This document shows positions 33,301-42,100 of a stretch of 47,446 bases of DNA, in pieces. The translations under genes were made by a program, and so were the position numbers. The notes beneath the pieces are model-generated. The model did no database searches. It worked only from the letters and a program-made list of their open reading frames with translations, and was not told the origin of the DNA. Source of the stretch: Lactiplantibacillus garii (lineage in GTDB: Bacteria > Bacillota > Bacilli > Lactobacillales > Lactobacillaceae); assembly GCF_003885105.1 (NCBI RefSeq), contig NZ_QWZQ01000023.1:1-47446 (forward strand). The letters run 5' to 3'. Each line of letters starts with the position of its first letter. Within the stretch, counting starts at the first letter, position 1.

Positions 33301-35591
33301 GTGACGACCTGACGTATACCGTCACTTACGGTCATGATTTCACGCAAACAACGACCCACGTTGCGGAAAGGGTTCATTACGTCGACGTTCATCAGCAAAT
33401 CGTTGCACCGACAACGACCCAGGAACTAACCTTCCTCACCGTCCACGACACTTATACGGCTACCGACACCAGTTACTACCAAGTTGGTCACGCAATGGCT
33501 GCTGCGGTGGACGAAAACGGTCGCCCAATTGATCAGCAGTGGCAGCAATTCCATAATACCGTTAACTTTGCGGCGGTCGTTAACCCGGTTATTGACCACT
33601 TAACGGTGCATAGTACGACCGACCCGGCTCAGAATTTAGCCCAAGTCGTCGCACAACCCGTTACACCGCAGAGCGCGGACTTAGCGTTTACCGTTACCTA
33701 CGCTCACGATTTTGCGACCCACTTAAAACTAGTGACCGAAACCATCAATTATAATCACTTGGATGGCGAAGTCGCCGCGACTAGCGCACGTCATGACTAC
33801 ACCTTTGCAACGATCACCGACTTGTATACTGACCAGGTCGGCATGTACGTCACGACTCGCGCCGCAACGACGATCACCCTTGACAAGTTTGGTCAACCCA
33901 ACGCTGACTGGCAACCTTACGCCACCGGAACACCACTCGTGCTTAACGCGGTGGTTAATCCCGTCATTGCTAACGCCCACGTCGTTGCCACGACCGATCC
34001 GGCCCAGGATTTAACTCAGGTTACCGCCCAAACCATCACGGACACGACCCAGCCGCTACGTTTCACCGTCACTTACGGCCACGACTTTACGGTGCGGGTC
34101 ACCCCCGTCACCGAAACCATTCGTTATCAGGATACGGCCGGCCACCCGCTTGCAACCGAGTACCGGAATAGCATGACCTTTGCCACCGTCACCGACCAGT
34201 TTAACCAGCAAGTACGGACTTATAGCCATGCGGGAACGGCCACGACACTGGAGCTTGATACTCACGGGATCCCAACTAGCAATGCTTGGGACCTTTATAC
34301 GCCCACCAGTAATTTGCAGTTGCCGGCCGTCACTCACCCGGTCATAACGGGGGCCACCGTCATCCGCACTACCGACCCGAGTGCCAATTTAACAGCAGTG
34401 ACAGCCAAACCCGTTATGCCAGCCACGACGGATCAAGCGTTGCATTTCACCGTCACTTACGCGCATCAATACCACGTCCAAACGACCCGCGTAACGGCGA
34501 CGATTCGTTACCAAGACCGCTCTGGCAAACCGGTTGCCCCAACGAACCAGCGGACGACGACCTTTGCCACCCTAACCGACCAACTGACCAACCAAGCCAC
34601 CATTTACCACCATGCCGGGTTCGTCGCGACGCCGACGTGGGATGAAAATGGCCAACCGTTAGACAGCGACTGGACCCGTTATACTCAGCCCATTACTTTG
34701 GCCGCGGTGGCACACCCCAGCGTTGCCGACATGCGGGTCGTAGCCACGACTGAATCACCGCAGGATTTGGCCCAGATTACGGCTCAACACCTAACACCAA
34801 CTAGCGCTAACTTAAACTTTACGGTCACTTACGACGGTATCCCGCACACCTACACGGCAACGACCCGGCAGGTACGAGAAACCATCCACTACCAGGACAA
34901 AGCTGGTCAACCAGTCGCAGTGCCAAAATTACAAGTAATCACCTTCCTGACGGTGACGGATCAAACTAGTCAGCAGACTGTGACCTACACCTACGCCGGG
35001 GCTGCCACGGTGCCGAGCTTAAACGCTCAGGGGCAGCCTTTAACGGCCGACTGGACGATTTACTCGCCGGCTCTTACTTTTGCAGCCGTTTTGAACCCAG
35101 TAGTCTCCGGCATGCACGTTACGGCAACTACGGACCATGCCAACGATTTAACTCAGGTGACGGCCCAACTCGTGCAACCGGCAAGCAATGATTTGGCGTT
35201 CGTCGTCACTTACGCCGCAGATCAAGAAACGACCGAGAAACCGGACAAAGTGACCCCACCAACCGACGTTGATAAGCCCGCGCCCGAACAACCGGAACCT
35301 GAACAGCCAATTACTGAGCAACCGGATACTAAGCAGCCTCGGCCCAATCCGTCACTGCCGCAGCTGACACACCAACCCGCCCCACTGAATTTGAAGCAGC
35401 GGTCACCGCAAGTGCCAACTACCACCGTTCAACCGCTAGCTGCACGTTCAGTAAAACCGGCCCGAGCGTTCGTTAAACCGACGCCCGAGTTGCCACGGAC
35501 TAACGAACAGGCCGAACGCGGCTTAATCACCGCGGGACTTGCCCTACTCGTCACCCTACTCGGAGCGGCCGGTTTTAAACGTCGTCATTAA
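30396..35591 (+). CDS. Giant sortase-anchored adhesin with LRR-like head and six Mub-type repeats
   Basis: Wall-anchored adhesin of 1731 residues. The N-terminus carries a variant KxYKxGKxW signal (KMYRTHKGW, residues 11-19) before the hydrophobic segment. Residues about 45-205 are Ser/Thr/Pro-rich, probably glycosylated. The head (about 210-560) contains internalin-like leucine-rich repeats (SLEGLQNATSLETLYP, IQTLKSVDIALFSISDISAL). A MucBP-like stretch follows (about 700-860). Six Mub B2-like repeats of about 125 residues (about 863-1608) each start ETI(R/H)YQDxxG and end FTVTYxHDF. A Pro-rich wall-spanning stretch leads to LPRTNEQ, a membrane helix and KRRH. A GGGGGG ribosome site precedes the ATG. 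Mucus or glycan binding is inferred. Confidence 0.92.
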   Translation: MIHTEPKTRFKMYRTHKGWLIAGITVTSMGLFISSPHKDTLAQASETSTPATTTSSSATVTANKTVTLPATSSHPKTTEPTTPATTATSTQDSSAPTTTVTGKTTGTTTNGTGVTHHEQPAPTTASTATPAPTEKSTSAPLSPNTAPEQPQASRSVAPASSAPSPSSFPSSQENTRPHSTTTIQPTALKTPYAAAVPESTPVQTGINVTDPSKLTNQIKGQSAFNVSKTNQLQYTYDHTDANGVSSDLRVIDGYNSKHQVQGTGAWLGETYATKIAADAKGYDYDSPFTSPQLYIDEWLPDSGLQYFIWQNNFASKYATFADFRNNFTKADLATVTDITTTEAQQATTANGTTPTQYYYALMSMKSLEGLQNATSLETLYPNVSVSSALFGTPMKNGNLWDIRALKDIQTLKSVDIALFSISDISALGHKPNLTHVGLPYNQIANISPLATDTNLDIKANAELSQQHILLAPITLNTKLESGKNSADGGVYAYTTPSFIVKDLKADNLPIRGFDNAEHQLYPTLYPSSSDTGNANSNTLTWYNLLNNSKSQNYGSLSTTWADTNSSFAGYIIQPYDLAENTSELVVNVQLLQANGQQLNLGPATVISGQIGDTVNVQKNATVMTLLNQQLSDGYQFSGLILDGTGLYSDYIAGNGKANAQASWSTTLEKETKNWTILFYKDVLPWNLTVQYGSMNTDGQFVAITDPNSADATYTGTSDATLVLSDYDRDFPNYVLQKVETSADNVSWRDISQDVNVPFDNSKQTVRFVYVQAHRATVTVKDLTTGKTLQTLDYQTNPELRGAIGTTSTFDATALIKAYLAKGYRLVQDGTKNADGSSTIIFDQANQNYDITLAHNFVLAPKTVSETIRYQDQTGTLVATNHVQTINFTTTTDQVTGNMVIYVNHNATADLALDQTGQPTDASWTVYVAGKPVQFATVNHPHVTNLHVIATSADPSDLTAIIGPTVTNASDDLTYTVTYGHDFTQTTTHVAERVHYVDVHQQIVAPTTTQELTFLTVHDTYTATDTSYYQVGHAMAAAVDENGRPIDQQWQQFHNTVNFAAVVNPVIDHLTVHSTTDPAQNLAQVVAQPVTPQSADLAFTVTYAHDFATHLKLVTETINYNHLDGEVAATSARHDYTFATITDLYTDQVGMYVTTRAATTITLDKFGQPNADWQPYATGTPLVLNAVVNPVIANAHVVATTDPAQDLTQVTAQTITDTTQPLRFTVTYGHDFTVRVTPVTETIRYQDTAGHPLATEYRNSMTFATVTDQFNQQVRTYSHAGTATTLELDTHGIPTSNAWDLYTPTSNLQLPAVTHPVITGATVIRTTDPSANLTAVTAKPVMPATTDQALHFTVTYAHQYHVQTTRVTATIRYQDRSGKPVAPTNQRTTTFATLTDQLTNQATIYHHAGFVATPTWDENGQPLDSDWTRYTQPITLAAVAHPSVADMRVVATTESPQDLAQITAQHLTPTSANLNFTVTYDGIPHTYTATTRQVRETIHYQDKAGQPVAVPKLQVITFLTVTDQTSQQTVTYTYAGAATVPSLNAQGQPLTADWTIYSPALTFAAVLNPVVSGMHVTATTDHANDLTQVTAQLVQPASNDLAFVVTYAADQETTEKPDKVTPPTDVDKPAPEQPEPEQPITEQPDTKQPRPNPSLPQLTHQPAPLNLKQRSPQVPTTTVQPLAARSVKPARAFVKPTPELPRTNEQAERGLITAGLALLVTLLGAAGFKRRH
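32982..35217 (+). repeat. Six Mub-type repeats of about 375-385 bp
   Basis: Repeat starts lie near 32982, 33358, 33729, 34105, 34489 and 34869. Each codes for (T/A)(E/T)(T/R)(I/V)xY at the start, TF(A/T)T(V/L)TDQ in the middle, and ATTDPAxDLTQVTAQ before the closing FTVTY. DNA identity between copies is moderate, so they are old duplications. Confidence 0.85.
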
Positions 35592-35606
35592 TTAATGACT
35601 TTTCAC

Positions 35607-35657
35607 AAAAAACGAGTTCGAAGCTTTCTTAGTTTAGAAAGTTTTGAACTCGTTTTT
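35607..35657. terminator. Terminator of the 1731-residue adhesin gene
   Basis: AAAAAACGAGTTC (35607-35619) pairs with GAACTCGTTTTT (35646-35657), with an inner CTTTCT/AGAAAG stem. It lies 16 bases after the stop and is followed by a T-run. Confidence 0.9.
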
Positions 35658-35773
35658 GCGTGTATTTTAGATAAACACTCAATTATCACTTTAATTTCCG
35701 CCACAACTGCTTTCAGCAGCTGTAATTTGGTATAGTAAGCGTAACAGAAACTTTACAGAAAGGAGAACTAAAA

Positions 35774-36976
35774 ATGGCTTGGCAATCACTCTTTACACCC
35801 ACAATTCTTCAACGTGGTTGGCATTATTACCAACGCGGCTTAGTTCATGACTATGTCCACGATGCAGTTCACCAATCAGCCACGGTAAACGGGACCCACC
35901 ACTACCACGTTGCACTCACTTATCAGCATAAACACACCAGTGACTTAAGTTGCGACTGTCCTTACGCAAAAGCGGGTAACCATTGTAAACACATGGCGGC
36001 GCTTCTTTACTATGTTACCAAAGCTCGACCGATGACTAACGTTACCCGTTTAGACGTTTCACAGGAACAGTTAGATCAACTAATGGAGCAGGCAACTGAT
36101 CATCAAATTAAAGCCTACCTACGCCAACTACTCACGAAAGATTTTGACCACTTTAAACAATTCCAGACGCTTGTTTTTAAACACTTCATTGACACGAATA
36201 CCCAGTCCCCATCCAAACAGCTTACAACGTTATTTCATCATTTTACCGATAATGAGGGTCGCGTAACCCCCAGTACGGCACCGCAGTTTCAAACAATTTT
36301 ACAATATTTTTTCAAAGTTAACCTCGAAAGGCTAATTACCGCTCAAAAATTCAAATCAGCCTTTAACCTATCAACACACCTCTTCCGCAAACTAACGCGT
36401 CTTAACCACTTATCACCCGTCAATACCTTCGCCAAAGTTGAGGCGGATATTCAAGCTGCCTGGTCACGACTTGCACGCCAAGAAGACCCGTCATTAAACC
36501 AATACATGTTTCACTGGTATTGTGCCAATGTCACCACACTTCCATTTCCTCAATCAGCATCAGTTGAAAACTTACTTTTTAATGACCAGCTCTATACTGA
36601 GCCACGCGAATTACGGACTAAGTTAAAGCTCATTGATCAAAAGTTAATCCAGTTTCAAAATACAACCTACCATTCACCACTAACTCAGCAAGTTGGGCCA
36701 ATTGAATGGGTCCACTATCGTATTGCCGTCATGAAAGACTTGCGATTAACACCCAAAGCTAGCCAAAATTTCTGCCTACTCCATTGCAATGATCCCATTG
36801 TTCGTGACTATTATTTAGAAAGTTGTCGTGCTAAAAGCGCGTACGTCACCGCGCTTAATTATCTACGAAGTGTTCAAGTCAAAGCCCAAGAAGCTAACGA
36901 TGACAGTACCGCTAACTGGTGTACGTACACTTTAAATCACTTAAACGAATTTTGGCACACCAGCAAGTTGCTTTAA
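35774..36976 (+). CDS. SWIM zinc-finger protein of unknown function
   Basis: Cytosolic protein of 400 residues. The only recognisable domain is a SWIM zinc finger at residues 58-75, with Cys60, Cys62, Cys71 and His73 in the CxCxnCxH pattern (SCDCPYAKAGNHCKHM). SWIM fingers bind DNA or proteins. The remaining 320 residues are helical, rich in Leu, Gln, His and Phe, with no enzyme motif I recognise and no helicase domain. The N-terminus GW-YYxRGLV is common in SWIM proteins of Firmicutes that stand alone or accompany SNF2 helicases. GAAAGGAGAA precedes the ATG. No clear partner genes: it lies between a giant adhesin and the broken PiT gene. Function unknown. Confidence 0.85.
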   Translation: MAWQSLFTPTILQRGWHYYQRGLVHDYVHDAVHQSATVNGTHHYHVALTYQHKHTSDLSCDCPYAKAGNHCKHMAALLYYVTKARPMTNVTRLDVSQEQLDQLMEQATDHQIKAYLRQLLTKDFDHFKQFQTLVFKHFIDTNTQSPSKQLTTLFHHFTDNEGRVTPSTAPQFQTILQYFFKVNLERLITAQKFKSAFNLSTHLFRKLTRLNHLSPVNTFAKVEADIQAAWSRLARQEDPSLNQYMFHWYCANVTTLPFPQSASVENLLFNDQLYTEPRELRTKLKLIDQKLIQFQNTTYHSPLTQQVGPIEWVHYRIAVMKDLRLTPKASQNFCLLHCNDPIVRDYYLESCRAKSAYVTALNYLRSVQVKAQEANDDSTANWCTYTLNHLNEFWHTSKLL

Positions 36977-37164
36977 TTGAGCTTAGCCTTTACACCTGAC
37001 GCCCTTCACATTTTTAATTGTAAATAGGCCTTCCATTATGAAAATATTTATTACCCGTAGGCTTTACATGCGGTTCATGTTATTATTCACACAAGGGGAC
37101 TTTGCGTTTCAACATCGTATTAATTCATTTATTCTACCGACAAAAAAGTAAAGTAGGTGGTCTT

Positions 37165-38178
37165 ATGTCGATTGCGTTAATTGTAACCATCACCCTCGTT
37201 ATGGGGGTAATCTTCGTCAATGGCTGGACGGACGCACCCAACGCCATTGCTACTGCGGTATCAACGCGAGTTTTACGACCGCACGTGGCGATTGGCATCG
37301 CCGTAGTCATGAACTTTTTTGGTGCGCTGGTCATGACACTGTTCAACGCCCAAGTAGCGGAAACGATTAGTAACATCGTTAGTTTTGACGGTGCGGGCAA
37401 TACTAGTCAAATCGCGCTTGCCGCTGCGTTATTTGCCATCGTTAGCTGGTCCGTCGCCGCGTGGTGGTTTGGTATTCCCACCAGTGAATCGCACGCGTTG
37501 ATTGCCGGTTTGACGGGGGCCGCCATCGCCCTCGGCGGACTGGACGCCGTTAATGCCACCGAGTAGTTAAAAGTTTTAATTGGGCTGGTGGTTTCTACCG
37601 TTTTAGGTTTAGGTGGCGGCTATTTAATTACCAAACTAATTATCTACGTCTTTCAAGGGGTCAACCGCATCCTAGCTAATAAGTTCTTCACGGTGGGACA
37701 AGCCGTCAGTGCCATGGCCATGGCTTTTCTTCACGGTGCGCAGGACGGACAAAAGTTCATGGGCGTCTTCATGTTAACGTTATACTACAACAATTTGGCG
37801 GACAAAACTGGTAGCGGTTTCACAATCCCGATCTGGGTCATGGTCCTGTGCTCGGTTACCATGGGTATCGGCACTTCCGTCGGCGGCATGCGGATCATTA
37901 AGTCGGTCGGCATGGACATGGTTAAATTGGAACGTTACCAGGGCTTCTCTGCCGATTTAAGCGCGGCCATTACACTGCTGATCTCTTCCCTATTTGGCAT
38001 TCCCGTTTCCACGACCCACACCAAAACGACCGCCATTATGGGAACCGGCGCGGCTAAGCGGCTTTCTTCCGTAGACTGGAGCATCGTCGGTGACATGGTC
38101 CTCGCCTGGGTCTTAACTTTCCCCGGTTGCGGTATTATCGCCTACTTCATGTCCAAACTATTTATCACCATCTTTTAA
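37165..38178 (+). pseudogene. pit: Low-affinity phosphate permease (PiT) interrupted by an in-frame TAG
   Basis: Inorganic phosphate:cation symporter of the PiT family. The N-terminal half runs from the ATG at 37165 (AGGTGG upstream) with the signature NGWTDAPNAIATAVSTRVL and ends in DAVNATE-stop; TAG at 37564-37566. The frame stays open beyond it: LKVLIGLVVSTVLGLGGGYL and so on to 38178, including the second PiT signature STTHTKTTAIMGTGAAKR. Homologues usually have Trp (TGG) here, so TGG to TAG explains the break. A weak internal start (GTG 37588) without a ribosome site could give the C-terminal half alone. Probably a recent pseudogene, a readthrough gene or a consensus error. The PhoU-like partner downstream is intact. 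Confidence 0.85.
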
Positions 38179-38194
38179 AGGGAGGTTCATCAAA

Positions 38195-38818
38195 ATGTTA
38201 CGAAAAAAGAGTTTTGATTTTTTTAAAGCCATGGAACACCTATCGACCAACGCACTGCAAGCCAGCACGGTTCTAGACGAGATTATTACGAACTTTGATG
38301 CTGATGAGCTCCCCCAAAAGAGTACCACCATGCACCAAATTGAGGATGCCGGTGATGACGACATTAAGAAGATCATGCACGAACTCTACGTCTCCTTCAT
38401 CACCCCAATCGACCGCGAAGACATCGTCCAGTTAGTGGACAAGTTAGACAACATTATCGATGGTATGGACGGTTTAACTTACGAGTTCGCCTATTTACAT
38501 ATTCACGAAATGCGACCGAACACCAATCAGTTTATTAAATTAATTTGTGACGCCGTTGCTTCAGTTGACCAGGCCGTTAAAGAATTCTCGCACTATAAGA
38601 ATTCAAAGACACTTGATCAAAACATTGAAAACGCAAATAAAATCGAGTCACTAGGTGATGACCTGTACACTAAAAACCTAAGCCTACTCTTCGCCGAAGA
38701 AACCGACCCAATCGAAGTCATTCGCTGGCAAAAGGTTTACGCGGGCTTTGAAAAAGTATTGGACGCCTGCGAAGACTGTGCCGACATTATTACTGGCTTG
38801 GTGATTAAAAATAGTTAA
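38195..38818 (+). CDS. DUF47/PhoU-like phosphate transport regulator
   Basis: Helical cytosolic protein of 207 residues of the DUF47 family (PhoU-like), almost always encoded next to PiT permeases and thought to regulate them. The family core is visible: HQIEDAGDDDIKKIMHELYVSFITPIDREDIVQLVDKLDNIIDGMDG, with the acidic ExxxD metal positions of the PhoU fold. GGGAGGTTC lies before the ATG, 17 bases after the pit stop, so the two genes form an operon. It is intact even though pit carries a nonsense codon, which suggests the pit lesion is recent or tolerated. Confidence 0.92.
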   Translation: MLRKKSFDFFKAMEHLSTNALQASTVLDEIITNFDADELPQKSTTMHQIEDAGDDDIKKIMHELYVSFITPIDREDIVQLVDKLDNIIDGMDGLTYEFAYLHIHEMRPNTNQFIKLICDAVASVDQAVKEFSHYKNSKTLDQNIENANKIESLGDDLYTKNLSLLFAEETDPIEVIRWQKVYAGFEKVLDACEDCADIITGLVIKNS

Positions 38819-38842
38819 AGTTAGCTTAACGCCAATTACTAC

Positions 38843-38876
38843 AAAAACGGTGTCCCACAACGGACACCGTTTTTTA
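38843..38876 (+). terminator. Terminator of the pit-DUF47 operon
   Basis: AAAAACGGTGTCC pairs with GGACACCGTTTTTT around a 6-base loop, with a long T-run. It lies 25 bases after the DUF47 stop. Confidence 0.92.
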
Positions 38877-39047
38877 TTGCACTCATTACTCCGGAATTAT
38901 CCCCACATACGCAGGAAATAACGAAAAAGCGTTGATTTAACACATTCAAAGCTTAAAAAACGACAACTACTTATCACAAATTTTAATTTCAGATTAGCAT
39001 TATAATTTTTATAAATTTAATCAGCACAGAAATCACATTGTAGACAC

Positions 39048-39091
39048 AAAAAAACACTGTTAAGCCGAAGTAATTTCCAGTTTAACAGTGT
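39048..39091 (-). terminator. Terminator of the 2737-residue adhesin gene
   Basis: On the minus strand ACACTGTTAA pairs with TTAACAGTGT, followed by seven T. It lies about 75 bases past the stop codon. Confidence 0.85.
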
Positions 39092-39164
39092 CCAACCCTA
39101 AGGTTTATTTTTAACCTTACTATCCAATAAAGACCATTGAAGGCCCCATTCAACAGCTAAGTCA

Positions 39165-42100
39165 TTAATTATGCCATTTTTTTCGATCAACGCCCACCAA
39201 GGCTAACAAACTTAGTAGCAATTCGCCAAGTAAAGCTCCATTACCACGGGATTGTTCATTCGTTTGTGGTAACTCAGTAGTAGAGTGCTGGGTATCCCGT
39301 TTTGTTGTGATACTCGGTTGAGTTACCGAGTGTGACCTAATCGGTATCGACGTTGGTTTAATCAATGTGACACGGTGTGGCTGAGCTTTTTCTAGTTGAA
39401 CTCCCTGCTGAGGCCCCACTGGTTTAACCGGTGCTTCCGGTTGCGTTGACTGTCCCAATCTAACCGGTGCCTTTGGTTGCGCTGGTGTTTCCGACTTAAC
39501 CGGTGTCTTTGGTTGTACTGATACTTTCGGTAATGCCGTATACGTCACCAACACTTGCTGATTATCTAAACCGTGTGCTTCAATTTCAGCTACAGAAATT
39601 CCCGGAACGCTAGTTTGACTCGCAACATAACCCTTAATTTGTGGTACTAGTACCGCTGTATACCCAGTCTGTGCCGACGCAGTCAGTTCGTGAGTAACTA
39701 AATCCGTGCTGGTATTCCACCAAGCCGTCTGAACGGTCGCTTGTGGTGCCAACTGGGCTGCACCCATCACAGTGTAATGAATCGTCCGTACCGTTTGCAT
39801 GGTCCCAGCTTTGAATTGGTGGTCTAAATAAACAATCAGTGGTTGCATTGCACTGGTAACTGTTAAATGATAGTTTACCGTCGCATGCTGACCTTTTCCA
39901 AGTTGATACCCCTGCGGTATTACGACCACATATTGTCCCGTTTGATCTGTTACTCCGATTAAAACGGTATCCAATTCAGGCATGCTTTTACCCAGAGTTT
40001 CATCTACGTACTGCACCACCATTCTAGCTGGCTGAGCAGTATACGTTACCGTAATTTGTCGGTCAACTGGTGGCATCGTAGTGTTATCAGCCTTAAATAT
40101 AACTGTTTTTTTATCCGCCGTATAGCCCGCAATGGTAGGAGTTGTAATCACCACTGTCGTTGGTTTGGGTATATACGTTTGCGTACGAGTCACTAAGTCC
40201 GTATTCATTTGCCAGTTAATGAGCCGCGAGCGTTGTGATTGAGCTTCACTAGCTGGTAAACCAGTGTAATCAACACGCACCACCGTTGTCAGCGTCGTTA
40301 ATTGGTGGACATGCTGAACATGAATTATGATGAAATTACCATCCGTTGCAAACGTGCCCTGACCACTCGTTGCTTGACCTGGCACTAGCTCATAATTCTT
40401 AGGTGTTTGTGCCGTCCAAGAATACGGGGCGTCCGTCCAACCACGTTGTTTCGTAATTTTTCCAACTTGAGCACCGTTACAATCATCATCCACATACTTA
40501 ATGTTAACGAATTGAATTTGGGGCATGTACGTCACCGTCTGACTGAGATCCATGGGCTTCTGGGTGAGCTTACCTGGTGTAAATGTAATCTCATTTTGGT
40601 CGGCTCGATATCCGTCAATCTGGGGTGTGTTGAACGTCTGTCCACCCGTTGTCGGCGTGTAAACGACTGTGCCGGTCACTTGGTCTCTATCCCCCGTCCA
40701 ATTAATCGTTAATTGTTGATTGGGTTGATATTTACTTGCTGGTAAACCAGTATACGTTACCGTGTCCGTCGTTTTAGCCGTTAAGCTCCGATCATGTTGA
40801 TGACGTAAATGAATAACAACGTTGGGCATGTTAACGGTGAAGCTTCCCGCACCATTGGTCGGATACCCAGCTGTTAAGGCATAGTTTGCGGGTGACGTAG
40901 CATTCCAATGATACGGAGTATCTGTGTTTCCAGACTCAATTTTCAGGTCACCTACCTGCTGTCCATTTTCATCGTCGTCTACGTACTGGATTGTAAAGAA
41001 TTGTACTTGCGCCGTATACGTGACCACTTGTGTTTCGTCGTGCGGTGCTACCCCGGTCATTGCGTGAATAAAGGTCCCAGCTGTAGCGGCTGAATCCACC
41101 GTATAACCGGCAAAATGCTTAATTGAATAACTTACCTTGCTTGATGGGGTTTGATAGGTTGCGGTCCCCAAAACTTCATCTTGATCAACCAGCCAATTAA
41201 CGGCAAATTTCTGCGAATTCGGCAACTTTTCCTGTGGTAACCCTTGATATATCAAGGTATCATAGCTGATTAACTGCGATAAGGCATGTCGGTGAACCAA
41301 ATGAATCACTACGTTATCCATATCAACGCCAAAGAAACCCGCACCACTAGTTCTTTGATTAGTTGCTAACTCATAATTATCGGGTGCTATGGCCGTCCAA
41401 ACATAGGCCGCATCCATTGGACCCGTTTCTGTGGTGACCTGACCAACTGGTTTACCACCCTCATCGTCGTCCACGTATTGTAGCATGAAGGACTGACTTT
41501 GGGCCGTATACGTGACCGTTTGCATTTCATCGTGTGGAGTCACAGTTGATATTGTGTGGGTGAAAGTCCCCGTCATCATGTTTGGCTCAACCGTGTAGCC
41601 TGCAAAATGTTCAATGTCATACGTGACCGGCGTGGTTGTCGGCATATAAATTGCCGTATTTGCAATGTCGTCCCAATCGACAATCCAATTAACCGCGAAT
41701 CGTTGTTTAGTCGGTAATTTACTTGCTGGTAATCCAGTATAAGTTACTTGATCATAACTAGTCATTGACGCAAATGTATGCTGGTGGACAAGATGAATTA
41801 CCACATTAGCCATCCTTGCTTCGAATCTCCCGGCATCATCTGTTTTTTGATTCGTTGCTAACCAGTAATTTGTCGGTGCAACTGCTTCCCAGTGAAACGC
41901 CGTATCCGTTAACCCACTTTTTTCAGTCAGCAAACCAACTTGCACCCCATGATTATCATCATCCACGTATTGAATCGTAAAGGTCTGCTTTTGTGGTGTA
42001 TATGAAACCGTTTGAGTCTCGTTTTGTGGCAACGTAGTTAATTCCCGATGGATAAAGTAACCTTGTGTTGGGTTAGGATCGACTGTATAACCATCAAAGA

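Larger units (their letters stand above)
38819..39164. other. Intergenic region with two convergent terminators
   Basis: 346 bases between the convergent DUF47 and 2737-residue adhesin genes. It contains a terminator for each (38843-38876 and 39048-39091) and 170 bases of AT-rich sequence with no coding signal. Confidence 0.6.

Noticed and set aside
37042-37155. 37-codon ORF (MKIFITRRLYMRF) before pit
   Set aside because: No ribosome site, and it ends just before the pit ribosome site; more likely the pit 5' leader.
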